The notes: a model not told the origin generated them from the letters alone. Counted from the stretch's first letter, positions 11,270 to 23,275 are shown. The stretch: 64,000 nucleotides of DNA from Siphonodentalium dalli (GCA_032622095.1 CP136068.1:15853729-15917728), one strand, 5' to 3'. Numbers and translations are program-made.

Positions 11270-12780
11270 GATGACAACCAGGGAGTTACCTCATATGTGA
11301 GTTGAATATGTATAAAGGGAGTTATTGTATGGTCATGAATGATGTGAATAGGTGTACACGATTAGCTATATGGTCATGAATAGGGTGGCCAGGGTGAGAT
11401 GTATAGGGCTGCAAGGAGTGGGTGTACGGTTATGTGTGGGGTGAATAGGTATACAGGGAGTGACTGTATGTTGTATGGTTATGACTACCCAGTACAGGTA
11501 TACACAATGTGGCTCAATGGGCATTGCTGTGGTTTTGTAAATAACGAGAGTACCTACATGGTCATATGTATGTTTATGTATATATAGAGTGACTGTATGG
11601 TCATGGGTGGGATGTACAGGTGTACCTTGTGTGGCTGTTTTGTCACAGGTAAGTGTATATGTATACATGTGTTGTCTGTATGATCATGTGTGGGGTGAAT
11701 GTGTAAATATATGTGCAGCTATGTGTAATGCGTATAGGTGTACGTCGAATGGCAGTAGTCACAATGTGTATATGTGTACCTGATGTATGCTGAATGGTAA
11801 TTGACGAGCATGTGGATGGTCATGTGTGGGTGTATATGTATATATCGAGTGGCTATATGACTATTGGCGTGGCAAATATGTATACAGTGAGTGACTGTAT
11901 GGCCAATGGTGAGGTGAACAGGTATACAAGGAGTAACTGTATGATCATGAATGTGGTGAATAGGTATACAGGGAGTGACTATATGGTCATGGGTCAGATG
12001 TAGGAGTATACCTGATGTTCCTGCATGGCCATGTGTATGGTATACGGGTATACAAAAGTGTGGCTGTATGATTATGGAGAGGTATGTGTATAAAGTGAGT
12101 GGATATGTCACCATTAGTGAGGTGCATATGTGTACCTGGAGTGATTCTATGGTCATGGTTAGGGGTACATGTATATCCTGCGTGACTATTTGACATGGGT
12201 TTGGTGAACATGTATACAACGAGTGACGTATGACCAATGGTGAGGTGAATAGGTATACAATGATTGACTGTGATCATGAATGTGTTGAATAGGTACACAG
12301 GGGGCGACTATATGGTCATGGGTCAGGTGTATGAGTATACCTAGTGTACATGCATGGTGACTCATGGCTTTATGGGCATGTGTGGGGTGTACAGGTATAT
12401 ACAAGTGTGGATACATATGGTCATGGGAGAGGGTACGTATATAAAGCGAGTGGCTATATGGCCAATCGTGAGATGCATATGTATAACTGGAGTGACTCTA
12501 TGATCATGGATGGGGTGTATATGTTTATCTTTAATGGCAATTTTGTCCATGGCGAATAGGTATACGGGGAGTGACTGCATGGCCAATGGTGAGATGAATA
12601 GATATACAAGGATTGACTTATGATCATGAAATTGGTGAATAGGTATACAGGGAGTGACTATATGGTCAGGTGTATCTGTATATAGTGAGTGAGTGACTAT
12701 CTTGTTATTTGTGTGGTGTTTGTGTATAGATGGAGTGACTGTATGTTACTGTGTTGGTTGTACATGTGTACCTTGGGTTG
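11270..12780. repeat. 42-bp minisatellite in the transposon centre
   Basis: Diverged copies of a 42-bp unit such as GAGTGACTGTATGGCCAATG plus GTGAACAGGTATACAAG. Three consecutive copies at about 11851-11976 are exactly 42 bp each. Roughly 35 copies fit in the block. Because 42 is a multiple of three, long open frames appear on both strands (up to 172 codons on the minus strand, rich in His and Thr). They are repeat artefacts. The block lies between the two inverted arms. Confidence 0.85.
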
Positions 12781-12921
12781 CTATTGCTTTCCACGATAAC
12801 TTAGTAATATATTAATCGATAGCAAGGTCATGTCAAAGTTCTCCATCTGGATGGCACGATGGAGGAAACGTTAAATGATTTCCCCTGGTAATAGTTAATC
12901 AATTTTTATGCTAATGGGCAT

Positions 12922-13488
12922 GTGATTCAAGTCAGTGATATCGAGATGTCAAATATACAGAAGAATGCACTCCTTGGGTTCCATTCCTTCACAGGTAATG
13001 ATTACCTTCCAAAAAGAAAAACAAAAACTTGTCTGGAAGTTGCTGGAAAGACGATCAAAATATATGGAAGTCATGGCTTATTTAGGAACAAATTGGGTTT
13101 TGGACAGTGACATGCTTACAACACTCGAGGAGTTAGCATGTGCCTTATACTTATGTTCAACGTTCGAGAACAGTGAATCAAGCTAGGCGGATAATGGTCC
13201 AGCAGAAGTTCGAGAATCAGCAGAAGGTACTTAATCTTACTGCACTTCCACCATGTGAGGGATCTTTAATTCTACACTCAAGACAAGTCAACATGATAGC
13301 AAAACTGTGGAGACTTGCAACCGTTGCCAAATCAACCACTCTCGGTGTAGCACTTCATGGATGGACGGCCGATAGGCAGTCTGAGTTGTTTGAACCATTC
13401 TTCCCGTAAGATGTTGCACATAAATTCTATTGACTGATACAAACACATTTGAAGAAATTGACAGTGACAGTGAAGATGAGATTGCATA
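12922..13488 (+). pseudogene. Decayed transposon ORF, right arm (XPG-like signature)
   Basis: In order across three shifted frames: SNIQKNALLGFHSFTGNDYL, then KTCLEVAGKTIKIYGSHG, then QARRIMVQQKFENQQ, LPPCEGSLILHSRQVNMIAK and LHGWTADRQSELFEPFFP, then an acidic tail EEIDSDSEDEIA and stop near 13488. The order GFHxFTGxD...LPPC...LHxxRxNxxAxxW...HGW is a conserved block that I recognise from transposon-linked proteins of many invertebrates. The GxDY/GCD motif resembles the acidic site of XPG/FEN nucleases. At least two frameshifts separate the parts, so it is dead. The family name is from memory and uncertain. Confidence 0.5.
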
Positions 13489-14713
13489 ATCCGTGGGCAG
13501 AACTATTGCAATTTATGATATGAATTCTATCAACTAGTATGAACGAACTTTCGAATTTAGTATAGCATAAAAGTTAAAGCATTGATAACACTATCTTGGG
13601 TTCGGGTTAAGTTTTACTTTATTTCTTAATTCTGGTCTGGTACATGATTAAAGCATTTCATGTCTGATATTTGGGATGAAATTATGCTTATCGTGGTGCA
13701 TGGTGTACAGCTGTATCCATAAAACTGACAAATTCATACAAATTTTTCAGAATTTTTTCACTTTAAAATAATCAAAATTTTAGCTAATTTACCCCCAAAA
13801 ATCCAAATTTAGACAAAACTATACTCTACCATAGCATAAACCTCCTCAGATACATGATAATTCCATGATATATGATAAGACTCTGAAGTGGTTAACAAAA
13901 CGGAACGAAAACGGGCTATTCTGACTTGACAGGTATTTTCAAATAGAAAATCCGTTGTAGGAGGGTGGGTTAATTTTTTGGAAATATCTCGCCTTGTTGG
14001 ATATTATGTCTTGCGAAGTTGATATTATTAAATCAGGTATATAATGCTTTAAAAATGTTGATGAACCAATGAGAGCTTTATACCAAAAAATGAAAATTTT
14101 ATAGGAAATCTTCTGGAAAACTTTTTTGAAAAAGCACTTCAATTTATGCTTTTTTTGGGCATTTTCGTGAATTTTTCACAAAAATCGTTGGATAATATAA
14201 CTTTTTGCATATCCTAAATGTTAAGCAACCCAGATAGAATAAATATCTGATATTCAAGTATATTGTATTCAACATTTGTCTTATTTTATTGGTTTTCCTG
14301 ATTATACTGAAATTTGCAGGTCAAAAACACCAAAAAGGTAAAAAAAATATATATTCCACCTGCTCCGCCCTGGATACCTCAGTGTTTTGGAACCCCCCAC
14401 AGGGCAAGGATAATTGGAGATAGCGTCAAAATTTCTACCCTTTCGTGTGACACTACCCTCATCTGGGGGCCGGTCTATTAGCTAACAAATGAAACTAATA
14501 TAATATGAACATATGCATGACATTTTCATAACGACTTACTGTTTATAAATAAATAAATACGTCAGTTGTCCATTGCCACATTTCGAAAGCTGTGAAGTAG
14601 CAAATTCGTTTCATATCTTATTCCGCGATTTTGTGAAACCATTGCCGGAAGTCACGTGATTGTTTTTCACGAAAAAGTTGTGTCGTTAAATTTCACCTTC
14701 ACGGTATACTAAT

Positions 14714-14929
14714 ATGATAATATGCCAGGCATATAAAGAACGACCCCGACATAATAGTAAAAAATATATGTTATTGAATACGGCTGCTTTAAATAATCAT
14801 TATGATATAGTTAAATCTTTATATATGAACACCATTGACATCGTATGCCTATACGCATGTCAGCGACGCGAATGCTTGATTGTTAGTGCAGATCGTTTTG
14901 GATGCCAGTGGACTTCGATGAGTACATGA
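14714..14929 (+). pseudogene. Ankyrin-like fragment, copy 2
   Basis: Contains LLNTAALNNHYDIVKSLYMN, nearly identical to copy 1 at 8350, then diverges to a 71-codon frame. It belongs to a direct tandem repeat: copy 1 is about 8369-9089 plus 14478-14708, split by the transposon, and copy 2 is about 14711-15343. The second copy lacks several hundred bases of the first. Confidence 0.35.
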
Positions 14930-15342
14930 TGCCTTAATATAGTCTATCTGCCTTTGATAATAAAAGCCTCTATATTGTAATGTATATAGTGAATGCTATA
15001 GACTACAATGTACGTCGCTGCGATTAAGCGAAGACGACACAATGCGTCCAGTCATGTCTGGATTCTGGCCCGCAGAGACAAATGTCGTTTTGACGTCACG
15101 ACGCCGTAACTGCCTTCATTTAGCTAACAACTGAAACTGATCTAATATTAACCTTTGCATGACATATTCATAACATCTTACTGTTTATAAATAAATACTT
15201 CAGTTGTCCATTGCCACATATCGGAAGTTGTGAAGTAATAATTCGTTTCATTGCTGATTCCGCGATTTTGTGAAACCACTACCGGAAGTCACGTGATTTT
15301 TCCACGAAAATGTTGTGTGAATAAAAATTTCTCCTTCCATGT

Positions 15343-15495
15343 ATACTGTAATTTATGTGTGACGTCACAAGTACGCGCGCCCACCTGTTACCTATACACG
15401 ACCCGAGCTCGGGCGCGCAAGCGCGCCGAGCAGGGTCGTTATAAATTATGTGTGACGTCACATGTACGTACACCCGCCTGTTACCTGTTACCACC
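15343..15495. repeat. Tandem TGACGTCA-containing repeat with a GC hairpin
   Basis: Two copies of ATTATGTGTGACGTCACA-type sequence followed by GTACGCGCGCCCACCTGTTACC or a variant. Between them lies an inverted repeat, ACGACCCGAGCTCGG against CCGAGCAGGGTCGT, with a CGCGC core. TGACGTCA is the CRE consensus, but no gene start is visible nearby. Confidence 0.6.
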
Positions 15496-16589
15496 AGTGG
15501 CATGCATTCGTCAGTATATCATGTGTGGATCAAATTGCTATTCGAACCGTTACCAAGCATGGCCTTTGCTGACCAAAGGCATGTATACAAAACACGTTTT
15601 GTAACAATTTTGACTTAGAACTGGCATTTAATACTACTATCAGTTATTTAAATCCAACATTTAGGTTCATTGTACCTGAGCACTAAGTCCTCATTTTGAA
15701 GATTCTTCGAAACAACAATAGGGCCCTATATAGCAACCATTTATTAACTACAAAATGTTTGTAAAAGTAAAGCATAAAGTGATCCAAACAGAGAAATGAG
15801 CAGAACAAAACACTAATATTTATTTAGACCAAATGTCCGGTTACGACAATTGACCAAGACATTTTAACCAAATATTTAGCATGCCATTTCCATTGTGAGC
15901 TGTTTATGAATAATTAATATAACCTGGTGCGAAATCGTCTACAATGAGGGTTACCAGCGTATATTGCTCATTCACAATACATTGTACCACTGGCTCGACG
16001 ACGAGTGACTCGCCACGCAGTAGAATTTCAACCATGCTGTGCTCATGATTAAATTCTTGAACTAGATATTACATGCACACTGCTGCCACGATATGATAGG
16101 CCGCGCTAAATGTGGTGATGATAGGATATAATATGTATATCGTGATTCACGTTAGACTTGAAAGTTATTGGACAACATTGTTGAAATTGCGGCCTCAGTG
16201 ATCAGGTAAAACAAGCCTAACATTGCGGTTAAATGGTGTATGTCAATATATAATGGCTTATATGAAGCGGTCTGGTTCATGGACTATACATATCCGACGT
16301 CCAAAGTCTATATGTATGGACATGGGTCATGTGACTATATATGTGCCTGGGTCCTAACCTAACTATTGTAGGCTATGCCCATGGCTAACATATTGGTGGC
16401 TGACCCTATGTTCTTCATATATAGTAGAGTGGGTCCGTGACTTACATTATACAACTAGATGTGTGGGTCTATGGCTTATATACTATTATGGTCATGCCTC
16501 ATATTAAATATAAGCAACAACTTTTCAACTCTCACTTTGAATTCCCGATATCTAAACTGATGGAGCATAACGGATAATTGTACCCGTAT

Positions 16590-17060
16590 TCTGGTTATGC
16601 TCACACTAACAACATTTATAATTGTTTTCACCATAAAAACGTTAATAGTACCATAATATCCGTCATATGTGCATTTTTTGTATTTCGGGTATGACCCTGG
16701 CAACAGTTACCACTCATATAAGTAAGAATTATATGGATTTGTTTTCAGCCAGCTCAACACTAACAACAACTATTCTAATTGTTTTCAACATTAAAGTGCT
16801 ATTAGGTGTAGTTTAGTTTGTTAAAGCTACCATAATATCAGTCATATGCGCATTTTTGGAGATTGTGTGTGTGTCCCTAGCAACCGTCACCCTTGTAAGT
16901 AAGAAATGTGGTAATTTGTCAGGCAGGTCAAAACTGACAAGTATTTTCACCATAAAAATGATACACGACGTAGTTTAGTTTGTTAGAACACATATACTAT
17001 CAGTCATATGCATTAATCCGATGCCGGGTAGTTGCCTAGCAACCGTTGTTAAGAGTATGT
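16590..17060. repeat. Degenerate tandem repeat, about 170-200 bp
   Basis: Three diverged copies sharing TTGTTTTCACCATAAAAA, TACCATAATATCAGTCATAT, a CCTAGCAACCGT segment and AAGTAAGAA. Immediately upstream (16260-16490) there are looser repeats of GGTCTATGGCTTATATA type. Confidence 0.6.
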
Positions 17061-18056
17061 CGCAAATGTCGCCACATGTGAAAATGGGCAGTAGCGTATA
17101 AGGAACAGTTCGTGTGTTTTCTACAACAATCACTTGGGCTAGCGGAAGAGCAAAATGTGACGAGAGCCAGTTTAGGTGGTAGGGTTATGTTTTTACAAGT
17201 ATTGACCACTTATCATAGGTATAGTTGCTAATCCCGCATATTATATTGCAGGAGTGTTGTCTGTGAAGTTTTAAAAATAAATTTCTTGCGTCTACGTAAT
17301 GAACAGCCCGAGAAATTTGACATCGAATAGTACAGTTTGTCTGAAAATATCGTAATTTTTTGGGGTCATTATGTTTTTTTTATATCCATATCTGCGAAAT
17401 TCATTCAAATCCCCCCATTGAATTTGTATATCTCGTTCGAGAATAGTGTATTGAACAATACTGAGTACATTTGGTATATGTTTCGGTTGAACAATTCTTA
17501 TATCATCCCATTATTCCTATGATTGTGAAAAATAAAAAATAAATGTTTTTGCGTAAGTATGCACTAAATATAACGTAATGTTCATGTACATTATTTTCTG
17601 CAACATGTTATTTGTATGTATATTTTATGTATACACATTATACCTTATACATATGCTTCATGAATACGGGGCACCCGTTGACTCAGACGGAGTGTTCAGT
17701 TCATACGCCGTCATAGGCCGCGCTGCCGAAGCTGGTTCCGCCCCTACCAGCTCGGATTCGCGATCAACTATTATGACAATGGCAACGCCGTTTTTTAAAT
17801 TGTTCACATACTGAAACACACCTTAACTAGATTTATTGTTTGGCTGAAGGTTTAACATCGTTTTAGTGGTTAAGACATATCACGACCAAGAGCATACTCA
17901 TGTATCAAAAAGGTTTGTAGCGAAACAATTAAGTAGATAAATCAGACAGTAGATCAGATTAAAACAATGAGCTGTGTATAAAAAAGCACCAAAAAAGGAA
18001 TGTTCCCACCTGGAGTTAGGAATATACATTCAAGAACTGACTAATGTGCAATCATA

Positions 18057-18650
18057 CTATAAAACATATAAAAGCAAGCAAACGTAGAACACAAATGCAT
18101 AATAGATAGCAAATAAATAGCACAAAATTACCAAGGCTGCACTTCGAAATATGTAAAGTAGTTTTAACTTCTGACTTTGCATTGATAAGGTGTTTGTAAT
18201 ATTTGATAAATCGCGCATGAGCTGCTGGTCGGGTGTGCGAGGTAGACTAATGTCATATATCACTCAACCGACACCCTAAATCCATAAATACTGTTGGTGT
18301 CTTTTAGTGTTAATAGTTTCTCATCAAGCATCTGGTAAATTTTTAATAGCTGAAATATGAACCTCTCTTTCTGAGCCTAAACTTCGGAGATACTCTGGCA
18401 ATTTTTGTTTCGAAGCAACAGGACATTTTTGTTCTTGAACAAGAGCATCGACACGAGTAGACTGTAGTGCAGTAGTTGGCTCAACTTGAGTGGATAATGT
18501 ATGAACAACGGGTGCAGCTTCAATGGACGCATCCATGGCATATGATACAGGTTCTGGGAAAGGATTTATATCAGTTACATGTACACCAAGTTGTGTTGCT
18601 TGTGATGCACGAATGGTGTTGGCATGGCTGTTCTGTCTGAGTGCTGGCAC
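18057..18650 (-). other. Possible coding relic, unrecognised
   Basis: Two minus-strand open stretches. The first (18650-18324) has low-complexity-free composition with segments LPEYLRSLGSEREVHIS and QEQKCPVASKQ. The second (18263-18057) has LPRTPDQQLMRDLSNITNT followed by a hydrophobic stretch. Stops separate them. I do not recognise the family. Possible explanations are a retroelement ORF1 or an old exon pair. No splice sites were convincing. Confidence 0.2.
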
Positions 18651-19794
18651 CAGATCACTGTTTTTTTACCCACTGACCGAGGCGCGAAGCGCGTCCAGTG
18701 GGTGTCTATATCGTAGGACTTATGCGTTTCTGCTGAATTGAACTAGTGCCTATGCGTTTCTGCTGAGCTGCACTGACGTTTGAACGCAAAATAAAATTAT
18801 AATCATTATCAAAGCACACGTTTGGATAACACCACCATAAACAGTGACATATTATGATGTTGAGCTCGTAGCGTCAATAAAATTAGAGATATAACTTATA
18901 AAACTAAGAATTACTGCTAAAGTATTTCTACCAATTGGGTAACTAGATTCGTGTTGAGCTGTAACTTGAGAAATTTCAATTTCAACCAATTGAAATGCCG
19001 TTGAAAACCGAAGGGTTAAGCGATTATCGCAATAGGATATGGGAACACCGTGTGCGTAACGTAACTATCACAAGTATAACGTACTCTGATAACAACTTAT
19101 CGCCAAATTCATGCTTCAAACAGTTTAAACATGTCATCTTCTGCTTCTTTTATTTTATTTTTATGAAAATGAACAATAAATGGGGTGATAAATATGTATA
19201 ATATGTATATAACGACAAATAGAGTAAAATTAGCCATTTTCCCGTGAAACTAGGATAGGCAAGCCAGGTACAAAAATTGGTGAAATATGAGTACGAACGT
19301 CAAAGTGTTCCCCTGTCGTATTGCGATAATTGCCAACCGTCACTGCGAAGCGAAGCCTCCAGTGGCGATTATTAATTAATTCATTTCGGCTGTTCAGTCT
19401 TCTAAGCTATTAAAACTTTCTTGGATATCTTGGAAGGTGTTTTGGGAGGATTGTTCTGACATATAAATGTTGGATTAACCTTCCAAAAAGATGAGTTTGA
19501 CGCCTGCATTTCTTGGCATTAATATTAAGTTAATGAGCGCTCGTCTGCAAGTACAGTCATTGCCGAATCGGCGTGTTTTTGTGAAAATGTCACCAAGATT
19601 TATCCACTCGATTCTCTTAAAATGCACCCTAATCGGTCAAATTCTTTTGATAATTCTATCTAAATACATCTTAGCTAGTATTCGGATCTGCTGACCCGGT
19701 CGAAAAAGGTTTAGTTTGACCAAAACGACTATTGACAAAAGTTTGTTTACAAAATGATCGTACTCGATGACCCGTCCATGCTGTAAATTTATTA

Positions 19795-20150
19795 TCGAAA
19801 ACAAATTCAATTTCTTCCATCTAAAACATAATTACCCGCTTCACTCGTGTCATTTTAAGAATATATAAGTATTACATACATACACACGAAGTCTCAGCTC
19901 AAAATTTAAAAAAATGACAGTTTTATCGATAAAAATCGATTTTAATGGCAAATTCCATGTTAAATTTTATCATCGAAAAAAAATGATTTCTTCCTCCTAA
20001 AACATAATTACGTGCTGTACCCTGTCAATATAGGAATATATAAGTATCCCACCCAGACACACCGAGTCTCAGCTTAAAATGTTGAAAAATAAGAGATTTA
20101 TCGACATAAATCGATTTGAATGGCAGATGCCATGTTAAATAAATATTAGG
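19795..20150. repeat. Tandem duplication of about 180 bp
   Basis: Two copies that share CTAAAACATAATTAC, ATATATAAGTAT, GAGTCTCAGCT and a TTTATCGA..AAATCGATTT segment, each ending CCATGTTAAAT. Confidence 0.75.
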
Positions 20151-20179
20151 GCCCTGCAAATGTTTTCTGACCTGTTCCA

Positions 20180-21010
20180 TATTGGGCACCAGAGTCCATA
20201 TTTGACCGGTTCTACCTGATAATGGTGCGACAGTACAGTCGCATTACTTTATACGTCAACATTGGTCAGACTCATTATCACCCGACAAATGTATTTCGGT
20301 CTAACGTATCAACCCCTATTTACCCCGCATAGCCTGACTAAGTGTCAACATTGGTCTTTATCGTTCCACTAATTTGTATCGTTTCATCGTATGAATTCCA
20401 TATCCAATTATCCACATATAACCAACCCAACCTCTAATCCCGGTCCTATTTATTTATTTTTTTACATCATTTTTTACATATTTTATCACGTGATACTTAT
20501 ACTTATATGTCTGTGGTATTACCTTAGTATACTGTATAGGTATATCAATTGCTATGCCTTTCTATATAATCCTGGTGCCATCTATAGAGATAGAGATAAT
20601 TTCATACCCCCCCCCCAATTTTATATCATTGCTGCTTTAGTACAGTCGCGATGCAGTACATGGCAACATCGCTCCACTAATTTATGTCAGTTCATCGGCA
20701 CGAACCCCTTTTTCTCCGAGTCCATATAACCAACCCAACATCTTATCCCGTACCATAGAAGTCCATAAATGACTATTCTGGCACTATATAGAGATGACTA
20801 AGATTCTGACACCCCCACTATTTTACAGCCTTGTTGCAACAGTAGAGTTGAGATGCATAATATGTCAACATTGGTCGTTATCGCTCTACAAATTTATATC
20901 GGTTCAACCCTTAGTTCCCTGTATCACCCACCCCTCGCTCAATTTATTTTTTCATTTGTATTATAGTCTCGTTACGTACACATTTTATCTCTTGTAACCT
21001 TTGCTTCAAC
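20180..21010. repeat. Degenerate tandem repeat, about 240-bp unit
   Basis: Recurring pieces in fixed order: GTACAGTCGC..GCA, GTCAACATTGGTC, CGTTCCACTAATTTGTATC, then CCAACCCAACCTCTAATCCCG. There are about three to four poorly conserved copies, with a C-run near 20605. Confidence 0.6.
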
Positions 21011-21216
21011 ACGCCGAGTTCCGATGCAGACAATACAAAACTGACAACATTTTGAAATGTAAGCAGGCTTTCAAACTCATCTTATCCAAGAAAAACTCTG
21101 GCTACATAAGAAATTTGTGTATAAGGTGTACGCGCATTTATTGCGTTAAAAACTAAAGGTCCCAAGCCAAGGTCCAAATCCCCAACACACTTTGGAGGTT
21201 TAACTCCATCTACATA

Positions 21217-21695
21217 CAGTAATGTCCAAAGTAATTGATCACTTAACCACAGCAGAATTATGGGTATTTTTTCATGATTTTAAATCCTGAAAAATTACCC
21301 ATAATTATGCTGTGGTTAAGTGGTCAATTACTTTGGGCATTACTGTAACCAATATAAGGATTTGAGGTTCAATGATAACTCAATCCTCATACATTAATGT
21401 TCAAACTAATTGACCACTTAACCACGGCAGAATAATGGATAATTTGTCAGGAAGTTAAATTCTGAAAAATTGCCCATAATTCTGCTGTGGTCAAGTAGTC
21501 AATTACTTTGGGCATTACTGTAACCAATATAAGGATGTGAGGTTTAATGATAACTCAATCCTCATACAGTAATGTCCAAAGTAATTGACCACTTATCCAC
21601 GGCAGAATTATTGGTAATTTTTCAGGATTTTAAATCCTGAAAAATTACCAATAATTCTGATGTGGTTAAGTGGTCAATTACTTTGGGCATTACTG
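21217..21695. mobile_element. Three tandem copies of a mariner-like palindromic MITE
   Basis: Copies at 21217-21345, 21392-21520 and 21567-21695 are each 129 bp. Each begins CAGTAATGTCCAAAGTAATT or a close variant and ends with the inverted form, GGGCATTACTG, so almost the whole element folds on itself. TA flanks the outer ends, as for Tc1/mariner. Spacers of 46 bp (AACCAATATAAGGAT...) are also repeated, so the array has a 175-bp period and arose by tandem duplication, not by three insertions. Confidence 0.8.
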
Positions 21696-22169
21696 TAACC
21701 AATATAAGGATGTGAGGTTTAATAAGAACTCCATCCACATAACTATTAAATATGTGTGAAAATTAAACAAAAAAGAAATAAATTCCATGATGGCGTCCAA
21801 TATAGACTGCCTAATTCTGCTCCAAAAACATGTGTATTGAATATATGGATGTTTATTGGGGTAAACCGATTATTTCAATGATATTTTCATTAACTGTGAT
21901 CCAAAACCCGACCTACGGGAGTGCGCTTCGCACGCGACTTTATCTTAAGCATATGTACATATTTAATAAACCAACAATTGGAATCCCAACAGAGAATATT
22001 GGCGGGGGTCCCTTGCGCATAGACATCGTTGATGCTCTCTATGGGAAACCACATTGACATTTAATAGAGAATTTCGATAAACTGCAATAACTTAAGAAAT
22101 CTCTGATTAGGGCTGAACGGTAATGAAAACAAAACTAATGAAAAATCAAATAACTTATTATTTAACTAA

Positions 22170-22620
22170 CCGAATAACTAATTGCGCTCAATCCCAATAA
22201 GAAAATTACTTAAGTTATTGTGCTTAAGCAAAGTTAGAGATACCTTATTGCGCTGTAGCACAATATGATATTGCTGTGCAATGAGGAATATTCTTATTAC
22301 ACATTCCTTATTACACATAAGCGAAATTACATCCATATTGCACTTAAACGCAATTAATATCTATCTCATTAGATCGCCATCAGCAAATATTAGAATAATC
22401 CTATATTTGTTCCACCCATTGTACCATGGGAATGGACTACACCACCTAAATTATAAGGAGTTTATGAACACTATATAATATATTCCTTATTAAGAGATAC
22501 CTTATTGAGTTTTATTATCTAATAGCAATATGAAAATTCCATCATTGCACTTAAACACAGTTAAATACTTCCATATTGCGCTTAAGCACAATGGCGATTC
22601 CCATATTGCGCTTAATTGTT
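22170..22620. repeat. Degenerate short repeat block
   Basis: Repeated variants of CATATTGCGCTTAAGCACAAT and TACCTTATTGCGCT, in both orientations, in very AT-rich sequence. Unit length is irregular. Confidence 0.55.
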
Positions 22621-22789
22621 ATACTTGTATTGTAACTATTGTTTTGTCCTTTAATATTTCCCATACATCATGTACACATATATTATGCTAGAAAAGTAGT
22701 ATTATTATCTCTAACAGTACTCGTAGTCGTTAATACCACCTTACTGTCAATATTCTATCATGGTTAGTTTCAAAATCATAACGTTAATT

Positions 22790-23275
22790 GTTATTACTAT
22801 TTGTGTGTATTGTACATGCACATCAGTCATCAAGTAACAAACTTAAGCAGAGCCTGGTTGAATATCTACCATATACGGTGGGTTATTCCCATCTTCAAGC
22901 TGTTGTTGTCATTGAGACATTCAATGTTATTTTGCTATTTTGCATGCGAACTAGTAGACCCTCCAATAGCTTATTACCACTCGGGACAGTGGGTGTTTTC
23001 CCCCAATTAATTGAATTTCTTGTTGCAGAAACGACAGCAGAGTATGTGACTGGTTGAACTGATGGTCGAGCACCAAACATTTTCTTTGCATTGATATATG
23101 ATCGATGTGTATCAGCCTTACACCGTTGCAATTTGTATTCATAGTCCCATATGGGACATGAAAGATCCATTGTAGCATATGTGAACGTTGACAGTTTTAA
23201 AAATGTTTTGGTTTAGGGCAATCCTTATGATCATGAACAGAAGCAGAACAGCGTGCACATATTACAGGATTTATC
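22790..23275 (-). pseudogene. Gag-like (ORF1) CCHC relic of a retroelement
   Basis: On the minus strand, a CCHC zinc knuckle CARCSASVHDHKDC (C-x2-C-x4-H-x4-C) at about 23255-23210 is followed by a stop and a second NCQRSH part. After a frameshift come SCPIWDYEYKLQRCK and SYINAKKMFG, ending in TYSAVVSATRNSI. The pattern knuckle..CP[IV]W..E..L/I..K..S..EA[KR] is that of the nucleic-acid-binding ORF1 of Jockey/CR1-like non-LTR elements. No reverse transcriptase follows. It could belong to the family of the element at 39093, but this cannot be shown here. Confidence 0.55.

Larger units (their letters stand above)
9090..14477. mobile_element. Long-inverted-repeat (fold-back) DNA transposon, 5388 bp
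   Basis: Ends are TAGACCGGCCCCCAGATGAG at the left and its reverse complement at the right. The inverted arms run about 9090-10610 and 12945-14477, roughly 1.5 kb each and diverged by point changes and small indels. TTA occurs on both sides (9087-9089 and 14478-14480), and the uninterrupted homologue at 15108-15130 has a single TTA, so the target duplication is 3 bp. The arms carry decayed copies of one ORF in opposite orientation; the centre is a 42-bp minisatellite. The architecture resembles Drosophila FB elements. The ORF signature (GFHSFTGND...) recalls the XPG-like nuclease of Academ elements, whereas a TTA target also fits PIF/Harbinger. The superfamily is not settled. Confidence 0.8.
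1..16200 (+). repeat. Segmental tandem duplication, copy A
   Basis: This block is collinear with 26860-38970. Matching anchors in order are the alpha exon (93 and 27170), the CAGCCGGAAAG stretch (about 297 and 28005), the 79-bp minisatellite (780 and 28080), the signal-peptide-like ORF (4527 and 33789), the 28-nt exon (7824 and 37949), GCGACTTGTGAATATACTTC-like sequence (about 8150 and 38265) and the block beginning TCAGTTATTTAAATCCAACA (about 15641 and 38351). Similarity fades near 16200. Copy A carries its own insertions: Helitrons, a hairpin MITE at 4624, a non-LTR stub at 6941 and everything from about 8.3 to 15.6 kb. Its left end is outside the window. Confidence 0.8.

Noticed and set aside
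11366-12416. Long His/Thr-rich open frames on the minus strand, up to 172 codons
   Set aside because: They follow the 42-bp tandem repeat, whose length is a multiple of three; mirrored frames exist on the plus strand.
18523-18741. Plus-strand frame opposite 18324-18650
   Set aside because: The minus-strand frame has the more protein-like composition; the plus frame is its shadow.
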